Assembly (NCBI RefSeq): GCF_002288525.1
Contig: NZ_CP023067.1
Location: 3,601,001-3,665,000, forward strand
Length of the DNA: 64,000 bases
DNA from: Sinorhizobium sojae CCBAU 05684
GTDB lineage: Bacteria; Pseudomonadota; Alphaproteobacteria; Rhizobiales; Rhizobiaceae
Reading direction: 5' to 3'
Every line of letters begins with the position of its first letter. Position 1 is the stretch's first letter. Below are positions 56,375-64,000 of this stretch, one piece after another. The notes under the pieces were generated by a model. It was not told the origin of the DNA, searched no databases, and worked only from the letters and a program-made list of their open reading frames with translations. A program made the position numbers and the translations under genes.

Positions 56375-58228
56375 TCAGCCGAAGCGCTGCGACTGGAGCG
56401 CCTTCTCGTAGCCTTGGCGCGCCGTTTTCACCTGCTCGCGCTCCGAAACCTCCGGAACCGCGACGTCCCACCAGTGGCCGCCGGCCTCCGTCGTGATCAG
56501 CGGGTCGGTGTCGATGACGATGACGGTCGTACGCTTCTCGTTGGCGGTTTCCGCCAGCGCCGTTTCCAGTTCCGGTATCGAGCCGACCTTCCGGGCGACG
56601 GCGCCCATCGCGGCGGCATGCGCGGCGAAGTCGATCTGCGGCAGTTCCACGTGGTGGGTGTCCATGAGCAGATTGTTGAAGTTGGCGCCGCCGGTTTCCA
56701 TCTGCAGCCGGTTGATGCAGCCGTAGCCGGCATTGTCCAGGAGAACGATGGTGAACTTTGCCCCGAGCATGATCGAGGAGGCGATCTCGGAGTTCAGCAT
56801 CATGTAGCTGCCGTCGCCGACCATGACGATCACGTCGCGCTCGGGTCTCGCGAGCGCGACGCCGAGACCGCCCGCAACCTCGTAACCCATCGTCGAGAAG
56901 CCGTATTCCATGTGATAGCCGCCAGGCTCTTCCGCTTGCCAGAGCTTGTGCAGCTCGCCCGGCAGCCCGCCGGCCGCGCAGACGAGCGTCGTCTTTCGGC
57001 CGCCGCGCGCGCGTTGCACGGCGCCGATCACCTGGGCATCGGAGGGGAGCGCCGTATTGGTCGTGGCCGTCGCCTTGTCGGCGGTCACCATCCATTCGGT
57101 CTTGCCGGCCTTGGCTTCCTCGGTCCAGGCGCTCTCGGCCTTGTGTTCGTCGAGCCCGGCCGAGATGCGAGCGAGCCCGATCCGCGCGTCGGAGATCAAT
57201 GGCAGGGCGTTGTGCTTGCCCGCATCGAAGGGCTGAACGTTCAGGCCGACGATCTTCAGTTCGTCGTTCTTGAAAAGAGCCCAGGAGCCGGTGGTGAAAT
57301 CCTGAAGTCGCGAACCTACCGCGAGTACAACATCGGTCTCTTCCGCGAGCCTGTTGGACGCGGAGGTTCCGGTGACGCCGACCGAACCCATGTTGAGCGG
57401 ATGCGAATGCGGCAGCGACGACTTGCCGGCCTGCGTCTCGACCACCGGAATGCCGTGCTTCTCCGCGAATGCGGCGAGTTCGGCGCTCGCTTCCGAATAG
57501 AGCACGCCGCCGCCGGCGACGATGATCGGCTTTTTCGCTTTCTTCAGCGTCGCGATCGCCGCGGCGAGCTCGTCGGGATCGGGCTCGATCCGGCGCGGCA
57601 CCCAGACCTTCTCGTCGAAGAAGGATTCCGGATAGTCATAGGCTTCCGCCTGGACGTCCTGGCAGAGCGAGAGCGTCACCGGGCCGCAGTCGGCCGGGTC
57701 GGTCAGAACCTGCATGGCGCGACGAAGCGCCGGGATGATCTGTTCGGGCCTGGTGATGCGGTCGAAATAGCGAGAGACCGGACGGAAGCAGTCATTGGCT
57801 GAAATTGTGCCGTCGCCGAAGCTTTCGACCTGCTGCAACACCGGATCGGGTCGGCGATTGGCGAAGACGTCGCCCGGCAGGAACAGGACGGGCAGACGGT
57901 TTACATGGGCAAGTGCCGCCGACGTCACCATGTTGAGCGCGCCCGGTCCGATGGAGGTCGTGCAGGCCATGAAGCGGCGACGGAAGCTCGCCTTCGCGAA
58001 TGCGATGGCCGCATTGGCCATCCCCTGTTCGTTCTGGGCGCGGTAGGTCGGCAGGGTTTGGCGCACCGCATAGAGCGCCTCGCCGACGCCGGCGACGTTG
58101 CCGTGGCCGAAGATGGCGAAGACGCCGCCGAAGATCGGCACGCGTTGGCCGTCGATTACAGTCATCTGCCGCGTGAGGAACCGCGCCACGGCCTGTGCCA
58201 TGGTGAGGCGCACGGTTTTCTGACTCAT
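56375..58228 (-). CDS. iolD: 3D-(3,5/4)-trihydroxycyclohexane-1,2-dione acylhydrolase
   Basis: 617 residues, thiamine-diphosphate enzyme. The N-terminal domain starts [50 protein letters not shown] and the C-terminal ThDP site is [47 protein letters not shown]. It opens the dione ring in inositol catabolism. The start at ATG 58228 follows AGGAGGAAACAGAAA, a strong ribosome site. The C-terminus ends at the border of a RIME-like element. Confidence 0.96.
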   Translation of the reverse strand: MSQKTVRLTMAQAVARFLTRQMTVIDGQRVPIFGGVFAIFGHGNVAGVGEALYAVRQTLPTYRAQNEQGMANAAIAFAKASFRRRFMACTTSIGPGALNMVTSAALAHVNRLPVLFLPGDVFANRRPDPVLQQVESFGDGTISANDCFRPVSRYFDRITRPEQIIPALRRAMQVLTDPADCGPVTLSLCQDVQAEAYDYPESFFDEKVWVPRRIEPDPDELAAAIATLKKAKKPIIVAGGGVLYSEASAELAAFAEKHGIPVVETQAGKSSLPHSHPLNMGSVGVTGTSASNRLAEETDVVLAVGSRLQDFTTGSWALFKNDELKIVGLNVQPFDAGKHNALPLISDARIGLARISAGLDEHKAESAWTEEAKAGKTEWMVTADKATATTNTALPSDAQVIGAVQRARGGRKTTLVCAAGGLPGELHKLWQAEEPGGYHMEYGFSTMGYEVAGGLGVALARPERDVIVMVGDGSYMMLNSEIASSIMLGAKFTIVLLDNAGYGCINRLQMETGGANFNNLLMDTHHVELPQIDFAAHAAAMGAVARKVGSIPELETALAETANEKRTTVIVIDTDPLITTEAGGHWWDVAVPEVSEREQVKTARQGYEKALQSQRFG

Positions 58229-58350
58229 TTTCTGTTTCCTCCTGGTGCGAAGTCTCGGCTTCGCCCTTTTCGCTTGATGCCGCCCGCAGGCTTCGACTCT
58301 CAAAAGTTAGATACGGGCGGAAATCCGCCGCGCGCTTTCCTCGTCCTGCC

Positions 58351-60303
58351 TTATGCGGCCTTTGTCTCACCCAATTTCAGCCAGAGATCGACTAGCGCCT
58401 TGAATTTCGCGGCCATGTCGGCGACGGCCTGTTCATCGGTCATCGAACCGGTGAGCCAGGCCTTGGCGGCATCGGCGAAGATCGTCCGGCCGACCGCGAA
58501 ACCTTTCACCGTCTTCGATGTCCTGGCGGCGGCAAAGCCGTCCTTCAGGACTTCATAGGGTGCCTCTAGGCCGAGGAGGACGACCCCGCGGCAGAGCGGG
58601 TCGCGCGTCTCGATCACGGCGTCGATGGCAGCCCAGGCGCCGCGGCTCGCCTGCGGCTCGAGCTTCCACCAATCGGGCTTCAGCCCCGCATCATAAAGCT
58701 CGTTGAGCGCGCGCGGAACAGTCTGGTCGTCGAGTCGGCCATGTTTGCTGGCAATGATTTCGATCAGGATCTCGCGGCCGACCTTGCGCGCCGCCTCGAA
58801 GGCCGAGCGCAGTTTGGCGATCTGGGCCGCCTTGAGCTCGGCCGGGTCGTCCGGATGGAAGAAGGACAGTACCTTGATGCAATGATCGACGGGCCAATCA
58901 ATCAGACGGCTGCCGAGATCCTGGCTGAATTCGAACTGCAGCGGACGTGAGCCGGGAAGCTCGATCGGCTTGGCGATCCAGAAGTCGCGATAGGCGCCCG
59001 CGGCGAAGAGTGCGTCGCGGCCGTATTTATCGTCGATCAGCATGCCGAAGCCGGGGCGGCCGCCGGCGACTTCCGTAGCGGCCTTGACGGCCAGCGCCTT
59101 GAAGGCAGGAATGCGCCCCAGGCGCTCCGCATTTCCTTCGGCGATGTCCTCCAACTGGCTACGGTGGTCGATCGCGAGCGCCATCAGAAGCGGGATCTCG
59201 CGCCGGCGCGTCGTCGCCCAGTGAACATGGTTGATCGCCTCGTCCTTGCGCAGCGCCTTTTCCTCGCTGCCGTGCTCGAGGAAGTATTGTAGCTCGATCC
59301 AGGTCGGGATTTCCGGCGCACAGAGCAGGCGCGACACCGCAAACGCGCCGCAGGCATTTGCCCAGGTGGCGGAGGTTGCATGCGGCTCGCCGGTGAGCCA
59401 GCCGCGCAGGAAGCCGGACATGAAGGCGTCGCCGGCGCCGAGCACGTTATAAACCTCGATCGGGAAGCCCTTACCGACGATGCCGTCTTCGAGATCGTCC
59501 GAAATCGCTCCGTCATAGACGATGCAGCCCATCGGGCCGCGCTTCAGCACGATCGTGGCGTGCGAGAGCGAGCGGATGGTCTTCAGCGCGTGGAGCAGAT
59601 CGCTCTCGCCGGATGCGATTAGGACCTCTTCCTCGGTACCGACGATGAGGTCGCAATCGCCGAGGACGGTTTTCAGATGCGCCGAGACACGGTCGGAGGC
59701 GATATAACGGCTTTCGCCAGCATCATGGCCGGCAAGACCCCAGAGGTTGGGGCGATAATCGATGTCGAAGACGATCCTGGCGCCGTTCTCCTTGGCGATC
59801 CGCATCGCCTTGCGCTGGGCGGCATCCGTATTCGGCTTGGAGAAATGCGTGCCGGTGACAAGGATCGCGCGGGCGGAGCGGATGAAATCCTCCGAAATGT
59901 CGTCTTCTGAGAGCGCGTTGTCGGCGCAATTGTCCCGGTAGAAGAGCAGCGGGAACGATTTCTCGTTTTCGACAGCGAGGATCGCCAGCGCCGTCAGGCG
60001 CTCCGGATCGGTGACGATGCCGCGGGTCTCGACACCTTCGCGTTGCAACTGCTCGCGGATGAAGCGTCCCATCTGCTCGTCGCCGACGCGCGTCAACAGC
60101 GCCGATTTCAATCCGAGTCTAGCCGTGCCGACCGAGATGTTGCAGGGACAACCGCCAACGGACTTGGCGAAGCTTCCCACGTCTTCCAGGCGAGTGCCGA
60201 TCTGTTGGCCGTAAAGGTCCACCGAGGCTCTGCCGATGGTGATGATGTCGAGGGGCTTGGCGCCCTTTTCCGATGGAATTCGGGCCGATGGAACCTGGCT
60301 CAC
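58351..60303 (-). CDS. iolC: 5-dehydro-2-deoxygluconokinase fused to a DUF2090 domain
   Basis: 650 residues. Residues 15-330 are a PfkB kinase: GGCPCNISVGTARLG and the catalytic VLGAGDAFMSGFLRG near residue 275. Residues about 350-640 form a DUF2090 (IolJ-like aldolase fold) domain (LMALAIDHRSQLEDIAEGNAERLGR, then HPDDPAEL...). So phosphorylation and possibly the following aldol step may be on one chain, the domain order seen in rhizobial IolC. The GTG start at 60303 follows GAGG. It is the gene just downstream of iolR, with IolR-box-like sequence in the gap. Confidence 0.94.
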   Translation of the reverse strand: MSQVPSARIPSEKGAKPLDIITIGRASVDLYGQQIGTRLEDVGSFAKSVGGCPCNISVGTARLGLKSALLTRVGDEQMGRFIREQLQREGVETRGIVTDPERLTALAILAVENEKSFPLLFYRDNCADNALSEDDISEDFIRSARAILVTGTHFSKPNTDAAQRKAMRIAKENGARIVFDIDYRPNLWGLAGHDAGESRYIASDRVSAHLKTVLGDCDLIVGTEEEVLIASGESDLLHALKTIRSLSHATIVLKRGPMGCIVYDGAISDDLEDGIVGKGFPIEVYNVLGAGDAFMSGFLRGWLTGEPHATSATWANACGAFAVSRLLCAPEIPTWIELQYFLEHGSEEKALRKDEAINHVHWATTRRREIPLLMALAIDHRSQLEDIAEGNAERLGRIPAFKALAVKAATEVAGGRPGFGMLIDDKYGRDALFAAGAYRDFWIAKPIELPGSRPLQFEFSQDLGSRLIDWPVDHCIKVLSFFHPDDPAELKAAQIAKLRSAFEAARKVGREILIEIIASKHGRLDDQTVPRALNELYDAGLKPDWWKLEPQASRGAWAAIDAVIETRDPLCRGVVLLGLEAPYEVLKDGFAAARTSKTVKGFAVGRTIFADAAKAWLTGSMTDEQAVADMAAKFKALVDLWLKLGETKAA

Positions 60304-60370
60304 TGCTTCCTCCCCGCGGGCGCCGTATTGGCGCCGGCAGTTATCCTATGTCACTGGGCGATGAGCTTAT

Positions 60371-60414
60371 GAAACATAAATTCCGCCACTTCGTCAATAT
60401 GGAATTTTCGTTCT
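60371..60414 (-). promoter_or_regulatory. Candidate IolR boxes before iolC
   Basis: On the coding strand AGAA-N6-TTCC (plus 60401-60414, read GGAA-TTTTCG-TTCT) and, on the plus strand, GAAA-CATAAA-TTCC (60371-60384) each match the reported IolR site GGAA-N6-TTCC with one half exact. AAATTCC and GGAATTT also form an inverted repeat with a 16-base gap. The 13-mer GTCAATATGGAAT here is shared with the region before iolY. Confidence 0.6.
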
Positions 60415-60415
60415 A

Positions 60416-61276
60416 CTACGACCCGCCGTCCTCGGTCCGGCGGCGTCGCTTCTCGGCGATCGCCACGGTGAGCGCCATAGCGAAGGCCATGCTGGCGGAA
60501 AGCGAGCGAAAGCCGGCATGATCGGCCTCCACGAGTTCGAACCACACCTTGGAGGACTCGGCGAGCGGCGAAAAGGCCGAGTCGGTCAGCGAGACGACCG
60601 GAACCTTGCGACTGGCGAGGAAACGTGCCTGGGTGGCGCTTTCAGAGGCGTAGGGCGAGAAGCTGACGGCGAAGGCCGCATCTTGCTTCGTCGCCATTGC
60701 CAGCATGTCGTCGTCGATACCGGCGGCCGTGCCCACGTGCTGGTATTTCACCCGAAGTTTGCCGAAGGCATAGGCCATGTAGCTGGAGATCGGATAGGAG
60801 CGGCGTTTGGCGATCAGGTAAATCGTATCCGCCTTCGCCAGGATGTCGACGGCCCGCTCGAAGGCCTGCGGGTCGATCGAGGTCGCGACATTGTCGAGCG
60901 AACGGTGGGCGGCTGCGACGAAGCCGGTGAAAATCGAGCCGCTTTCGAGCTTGCTGTGATCGTTGCCGCGCAGCGCCTTCAGCCGGTCCTCGTAACCGGG
61001 CGTGCGCTCGCGCAGGCGCGCGCGGAAAATCTGCTGCAGGCTTGAAAAGCCCTCGAAGCCGAAATGCTGGGCAAAGCGCACCAGCGTCGAAGGTTGGACA
61101 TCGGCGGACGTGGCAATGCTTGCCGCCGTGCCGAAGGCGATCTCGTCCGGATGATCGAGCGAATAGGCGGCGACCTGCTTCAGCCGCTTCGGCAATTGCG
61201 CCTTACGTTCCAGAATGACGGCCTTCAGCGCCTCGAAATCCTGGGGGATATCGGTAGTCGACTCCGGTGTGGGCAT
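60416..61276 (-). CDS. iolR: RpiR-family regulator of inositol catabolism
   Basis: 286 residues. The N-terminal HTH_6 domain (KAVILERKAQLPKRLKQVAAYSLDHPDEIAFGTAASIATSADVQPSTLVRFAQHFGFEGFSSLQQIFR) and the C-terminal SIS sugar-phosphate isomerase fold (VDILAKADTIYLIAKRRSYPISSYMAYAFGKLR and AFAVSFSPYASESATQARFLASRKVPVVSLTDSAFSPLAE) are clear. By context and published work on S. meliloti it is the repressor of the iol genes, relieved by a late pathway intermediate. Candidate palindromes lie upstream. Confidence 0.94.
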   Translation of the reverse strand: MPTPESTTDIPQDFEALKAVILERKAQLPKRLKQVAAYSLDHPDEIAFGTAASIATSADVQPSTLVRFAQHFGFEGFSSLQQIFRARLRERTPGYEDRLKALRGNDHSKLESGSIFTGFVAAAHRSLDNVATSIDPQAFERAVDILAKADTIYLIAKRRSYPISSYMAYAFGKLRVKYQHVGTAAGIDDDMLAMATKQDAAFAVSFSPYASESATQARFLASRKVPVVSLTDSAFSPLAESSKVWFELVEADHAGFRSLSASMAFAMALTVAIAEKRRRRTEDGGS

Positions 61277-61328
61277 CGTTCAGCGTCTCCAGGTCCTCGC
61301 GTTCGCGCTCGTGCTGCGTTTGCCTCAC

Positions 61329-61371
61329 CCTAAACGTTTAGGAGCGTTCTGGATAGAATGGACGTTCCATT
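61329..61371 (-). promoter_or_regulatory. Candidate operator region upstream of iolR
   Basis: A perfect 14-bp palindrome CCTAAACGTTTAGG (61329-61342) and AATGGA-CGT-TCCATT (61357-61371) lie 53-95 bases before the iolR start. On the plus strand AGAA-TGGACG-TTCC (61355-61368) also approximates the reported IolR site. Autoregulation of iolR has been described. Confidence 0.55.
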
Positions 61372-61390
61372 TCACCGGTTTTTCCGCTCC

Positions 61391-61483
61391 TTACAGCGCC
61401 GCACGACGCGCAAAGGACGCTGTAACTCTTTCAATCTCCGCATCGTGCTTTCCGAGAACCGGGTCCGGTTTTCGGGCCGATGC
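61391..61483 (-). repeat. Dispersed palindromic repeat, copy 5, two-hairpin form
   Basis: Hairpin one: TTACAGCG...CGCTGTAA (61391-61425), with CGCCGCACGACGCGCAAAGG inside, the reverse complement of the core seen at 44129. Hairpin two: outer arms GCATCG (61440-61445) and CGATGC (61478-61483), with inner arms CCGAGAACCG and CGGTTTTCGG. It lies between iolR and iolY. Confidence 0.7.
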
Positions 61484-61495
61484 GCTAAACGCGGC

Positions 61496-62626
61496 TCAGC
61501 CGATGGCGACCCACTCGTTGGTGCGAGCGGACTGATAGGTGGCGGACAGCACCTTCTGAACCTCGTAGCCTTCGCGGAAATCCGTGGTCGGCATGCGCCG
61601 TTTGGCAATCGCGTCGAGAAACTCGTTCACTTCGATCGCCTTCAACTCGTTGAAGCCGATCTGATGGCCGGGCGCCACACAGAATGCGCCGTAGGGCGGG
61701 TGCTCGGGCCCCGCGCAGACGGTACGGAAACCGCGGCTGCGTAGATCGTCGCCGGCATAATAAATCCTGATTTCGTTCAGTCGCTCCTGGGTGAAGACGA
61801 TGCTGCCTTTAGAACCGTAGATTTCGAAATCATGCTGCATCTTCCGGCCGGTGGCGATCCAGTTTGCCTCGAAACTGCCGCTCGCGCCGTTCTCAAAGCG
61901 GACGAAGGCGCGGGCGATGTCGTCGACCTCGACGGCACGGGTCTCCGTTGCGCCGGCCGAAACTGGGCGCTCGGGGATCTGGATGACGGTCTCGGCAAGC
62001 ACCGACCTGATCGGCCCTACGAGGTGGCGCATGCAGGCGATCATGTGGCTGCCGATATCGGCGAGAGCCCCGCCGCCGCTGCGCGGATCGAGGCGCCAGG
62101 CCCAGGGAACGGTGGCGTCCGCCATGAAGTCTTCCGCGTGGACTCCGCGGAACGAGCGGATCTCGCCGATCTCGCCATTCTCAATGATCTCCTTGGCAAG
62201 GAAGATCAGCGGATTTTTCAGATAGTTGAAGCCAACCTGGGTGACGACTCCGGCCTTCTCCGCGGCAGCGACCATTTCGGCGCAATCGGCGACGGTCGGC
62301 GCCAGCGGCTTCTCGCAGTAGACATGCTTGCCATGGGCAATCGCCGCAAGTGCCATCTCCTTGTGCAGCAGGTTTGGTGTGGTGATGTCGATGATGTCGA
62401 TAACGGGGTCGGTCAGGAGGTCGCGCCAGTCGGGGGTCGCCTTGCGGAAGCCGAGGCGTGCGCGAGCTGCTTCGGCGCTCTCGGCGGTTACATCCGCCAC
62501 TGAAACCAGGTCGATTTCGAAAGGCAAGTCGAAGACCCGCGCCGCGATGGTGAAGCCGAGTGCATGAGCCTTCCCCATGAAGCCCGTACCGATCAGGCCT
62601 ACGCCCAATCTGCGTTTGTCGCTCAT
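61496..62626 (-). CDS. iolY: Gfo/Idh/MocA oxidoreductase of the inositol cluster (IolY)
   Basis: 376 residues. The Rossmann start is RLGVGLIGTGFMGKAHALGF, and the catalytic GKHVYCEKPLAPTVADCAEM is near residue 100. The C-terminal beta-sheet domain has GVHAEDFMADATVPWAWRLDPRSGGGALADIGSHMIACMRHLVG. In S. meliloti the first gene of this cluster, iolY (smc01163), is an oxidoreductase separate from the plasmid-borne idhA; the exact substrate is not certain. It heads the iolYRCDEB order. ATG 62626 follows GGAGGAGAAG. Confidence 0.88.
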   Translation of the reverse strand: MSDKRRLGVGLIGTGFMGKAHALGFTIAARVFDLPFEIDLVSVADVTAESAEAARARLGFRKATPDWRDLLTDPVIDIIDITTPNLLHKEMALAAIAHGKHVYCEKPLAPTVADCAEMVAAAEKAGVVTQVGFNYLKNPLIFLAKEIIENGEIGEIRSFRGVHAEDFMADATVPWAWRLDPRSGGGALADIGSHMIACMRHLVGPIRSVLAETVIQIPERPVSAGATETRAVEVDDIARAFVRFENGASGSFEANWIATGRKMQHDFEIYGSKGSIVFTQERLNEIRIYYAGDDLRSRGFRTVCAGPEHPPYGAFCVAPGHQIGFNELKAIEVNEFLDAIAKRRMPTTDFREGYEVQKVLSATYQSARTNEWVAIG

Positions 62627-62687
62627 CTCTTCTCCTCCCAGGCAGCGGCCTCGTGATCGGAGAAATGAAATGAATTGTGCAACCAAA

Positions 62688-62710
62688 GTCAATATGGAAT
62701 ATTTATTCGA
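62688..62710 (-). promoter_or_regulatory. Candidate IolR box upstream of iolY
   Basis: The sequence GGAA-TATTTA-TTCG (62696-62709), equal to CGAA-N6-TTCC on the coding strand, matches the reported GGAA-N6-TTCC in one half and contains the perfect GAATA-TT-TATTC. It lies about 70 bases before the iolY start and shares the 13-mer GTCAATATGGAAT with the iolC upstream site. Confidence 0.6.
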
Positions 62711-62847
62711 AACATCGCCGGCGGCGAATTCGTTAACGCAATTTTACCATGTTTCGCGGGAAGATCGCCGCTGACGAGGGTTGACGAATCGCCCCATGAC
62801 CGAGTGGATTGGGTGAGACGTCCAGATGTATCCGGAGTGATTGACGC

Positions 62848-63693
62848 ATGTGCCGTTGGGCCGCTTATCGTGGGGAACCGCTCTATCTCGAGGAACTCGT
62901 CAGCTCTCCGGCGCACTCGCTGATCGAACAGTCCCATTGTGCGACGCGTGCAAAGACGGCAACCAATGGCGACGGCTTCGGCATCGCCTGGTATGGCGAT
63001 CGTCCGGAGCCCGGGCGCTATCGCGACATCCTGCCCGCTTGGTCCGACTGCAATCTCAAGAGCATCGCGCGGCAAATCCGCTCTCGCCTCTTCCTCGCCC
63101 ATGTGCGTGCGGCGACCGGTGGCGGTACTCGGCGCGACAATTGCCATCCCTTCGTCCATGGCCGCTGGTGCTTCATGCACAACGGCCAGATCGGCGATTT
63201 CGAGCATCTGCGCCGGCCGATGGAGAGCATGCTCGACAACGATCTCTACGCGGCGCGCACCGGCACGACCGATTCGGAACTGCTCTTCCTTCTGGCGCTG
63301 CAGTTCGGCTTCGATCGAGACCCGCTCGGCGCGATGGCGGAGGCGCTCGGCTTCGTCGAGCGGCTTGCAGAGCAGATGGAACGGCCGGTGCTCGTCCGCT
63401 TCACTGCCGCATTCTCCAATGGCCATGATCTCTACGCGGTCCGCTATGCATCCGACCAGAAGGCGCCTACGCTTTACGCCGCTCCGATGGGCGAGAATGG
63501 CGGCTACTGCCTCGTGTCCGAGCCGCTCAACGACGACAATGCCTGGGCCGAGATCCCCGACGGTTCCGCAGTGGTCGTCGGCGAGAACGGCGTCGATGTG
63601 CGCCTCTTCCGGGCCGCCGAAGTTGCCGTTCGAGAGCGTCTTACGGTCGTGCCGGCTCCGCTTGCCGCGGCAGGCAATCTGCAGCTGAACTGA
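62848..63693 (+). CDS. Class II glutamine amidotransferase (YafJ-like)
   Basis: 281 residues. After Met removal Cys2 (MCRWAAYRGEPLYLEELV) would be the N-terminal nucleophile. HCATRAKTATNGDGFGIAWYGD and HVRAATGGGTRRDNCHPFVHGRWCFMHNGQIGDFEHLR carry the glutamine-binding Arg, Asn-Gly-Asp and the His-Asn-Gly oxyanion region of the Ntn amidotransferase fold. The acceptor domain is not visible, as in YafJ, whose reaction is unknown. It is divergent from iolY, but with no evident link to inositol. Confidence 0.9.
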   Translation: MCRWAAYRGEPLYLEELVSSPAHSLIEQSHCATRAKTATNGDGFGIAWYGDRPEPGRYRDILPAWSDCNLKSIARQIRSRLFLAHVRAATGGGTRRDNCHPFVHGRWCFMHNGQIGDFEHLRRPMESMLDNDLYAARTGTTDSELLFLLALQFGFDRDPLGAMAEALGFVERLAEQMERPVLVRFTAAFSNGHDLYAVRYASDQKAPTLYAAPMGENGGYCLVSEPLNDDNAWAEIPDGSAVVVGENGVDVRLFRAAEVAVRERLTVVPAPLAAAGNLQLN

Positions 63694-63700
63694 GAGGATT

Positions 63701-64000
63701 TCAGGCGGAAAGTCTTGCGGCGATCAGCGCCGCGAGTTTCTCGGCCACCTCGTCCTTGCTCATCTCCTGCCAGTCCTCCGTGCCGTCGCGGCCGATCAGC
63801 TTCACGCTGTTGCGCTCTCCCCCCATGATCCCGGTCGACGGCGAAACGTCGTTGGCGAGAATGTAATCGGCGCCTTTCCTTTCGAGCTTCGCGCGCCCGT
63901 TGTCGGCGACGTTCTCCGTCTCGGCGGCAAATCCGATCACCAGCTTGGGTCGCGACGCGTGGTGGCCGATAGTCTTCAATATGTCCGGGTTTTCGGTAAG
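63701..64000 (-). CDS. coaBC: Phosphopantothenoylcysteine decarboxylase/phosphopantothenate-cysteine ligase, C-terminal end (runs off window)
   Basis: About 100 residues of the CoaB half are visible, reading leftward from the window edge: LTENPDILKTIGHH, then RPKLVIGFAAETENVADNGRAKLERKGADYILANDVSPSTGIMGGERNSVKLIGRDGTEDWQEMSKDEVAEKLAALIAARL. GFAAET and K-L-x-x-K-x-x-D-x-I-x-x-N are hallmark ligase motifs. The enzyme acts in coenzyme A synthesis. It converges with the amidotransferase gene, 7 bases apart. Confidence 0.93.
   Translation of the reverse strand, partial: LTENPDILKTIGHHASRPKLVIGFAAETENVADNGRAKLERKGADYILANDVSPSTGIMGGERNSVKLIGRDGTEDWQEMSKDEVAEKLAALIAARLSA

Noticed and set aside
60535..60550. 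tRNA T-loop-like GTTCGAA
   Set aside because: It is inside the iolR coding sequence and no cloverleaf can be drawn around it.

Overview
The window is a high-GC chromosomal segment from an alphaproteobacterium of the Rhizobiales, most likely Sinorhizobium/Ensifer. Three things point there: an inositol cluster in the order iolY-iolR-iolC-iolD-iolE-iolB, as described for S. meliloti; a PmtA-type phospholipid N-methyltransferase; and RIME-like and other small palindromic intergenic repeats typical of rhizobial chromosomes. Most of the window is ordinary chromosome. I see no rRNA, tRNA, CRISPR array, insertion sequence, prophage or origin.

Layout. 1-5.6 kb: end of a YitT-type membrane protein, an ArsC/Spx-like reductase, a YbaK-type tRNA deacylase, a divergent MarR/GST pair, an M29 aminopeptidase, and a divergent EamA exporter/MarR pair. 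5.6-11.5 kb: xseA, then an STT3-like GT-C membrane protein divergent from a GT2-methyltransferase-small flippase operon, which together look like an uncharacterised lipid-linked sugar transfer module. 11.5-19.9 kb: sugar oxidoreductase, aldo/keto reductase with a damaged start, M15-like protein, MFS transporter, guaA, nucleosidase, thioesterase, GNAT enzyme. 20-26.7 kb: an iron-linked group (imelysin IrpA, a di-haem DUF1111 protein carrying a frameshift, a second imelysin, DUF1513) with corA in the middle. 26.8-39.8 kb: RNA methyltransferase, RlpA-like protein, queG, GSTs, uppP, NDUFA9-like protein, pyrF, pmtA, dnaN, rsmI, yraN. 39.9-42.4 kb: a remnant of an ABC-ATPase TOBE domain open in frame with an EEP-family hydrolase, then gshB. 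42.5-54.1 kb: comM, cysK, a DMT/Lrp pair, dut, prfC, an AraC-DMT-B3/4 operon, an XRE regulator, an epimerase and a GFA-family protein. 54.2-62.7 kb: the complete iol cluster. 62.8-64 kb: class II amidotransferase and the end of coaBC.

How the genes work together. The iol genes convert inositol stepwise: IolY is an oxidoreductase, IolE dehydrates 2-inosose, IolD hydrolyses the dione, IolB isomerises 5-deoxyglucuronate and IolC phosphorylates the product. IolR (RpiR family) is the repressor, and candidate boxes lie before iolY, iolR and iolC. Three DMT exporters each sit beside a different type of regulator (MarR, Lrp, AraC). The imelysin/di-haem/DUF1513 genes form a periplasmic group that other bacteria use under iron limitation.

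The strongest items for a second look are the GT-C/GT2/flippase module, the TTTATCTTGACG motif shared by two MarR loci, the TOBE remnant before the EEP hydrolase, the frameshift in the di-haem gene, and the inverted RIME-like pair around iolE.
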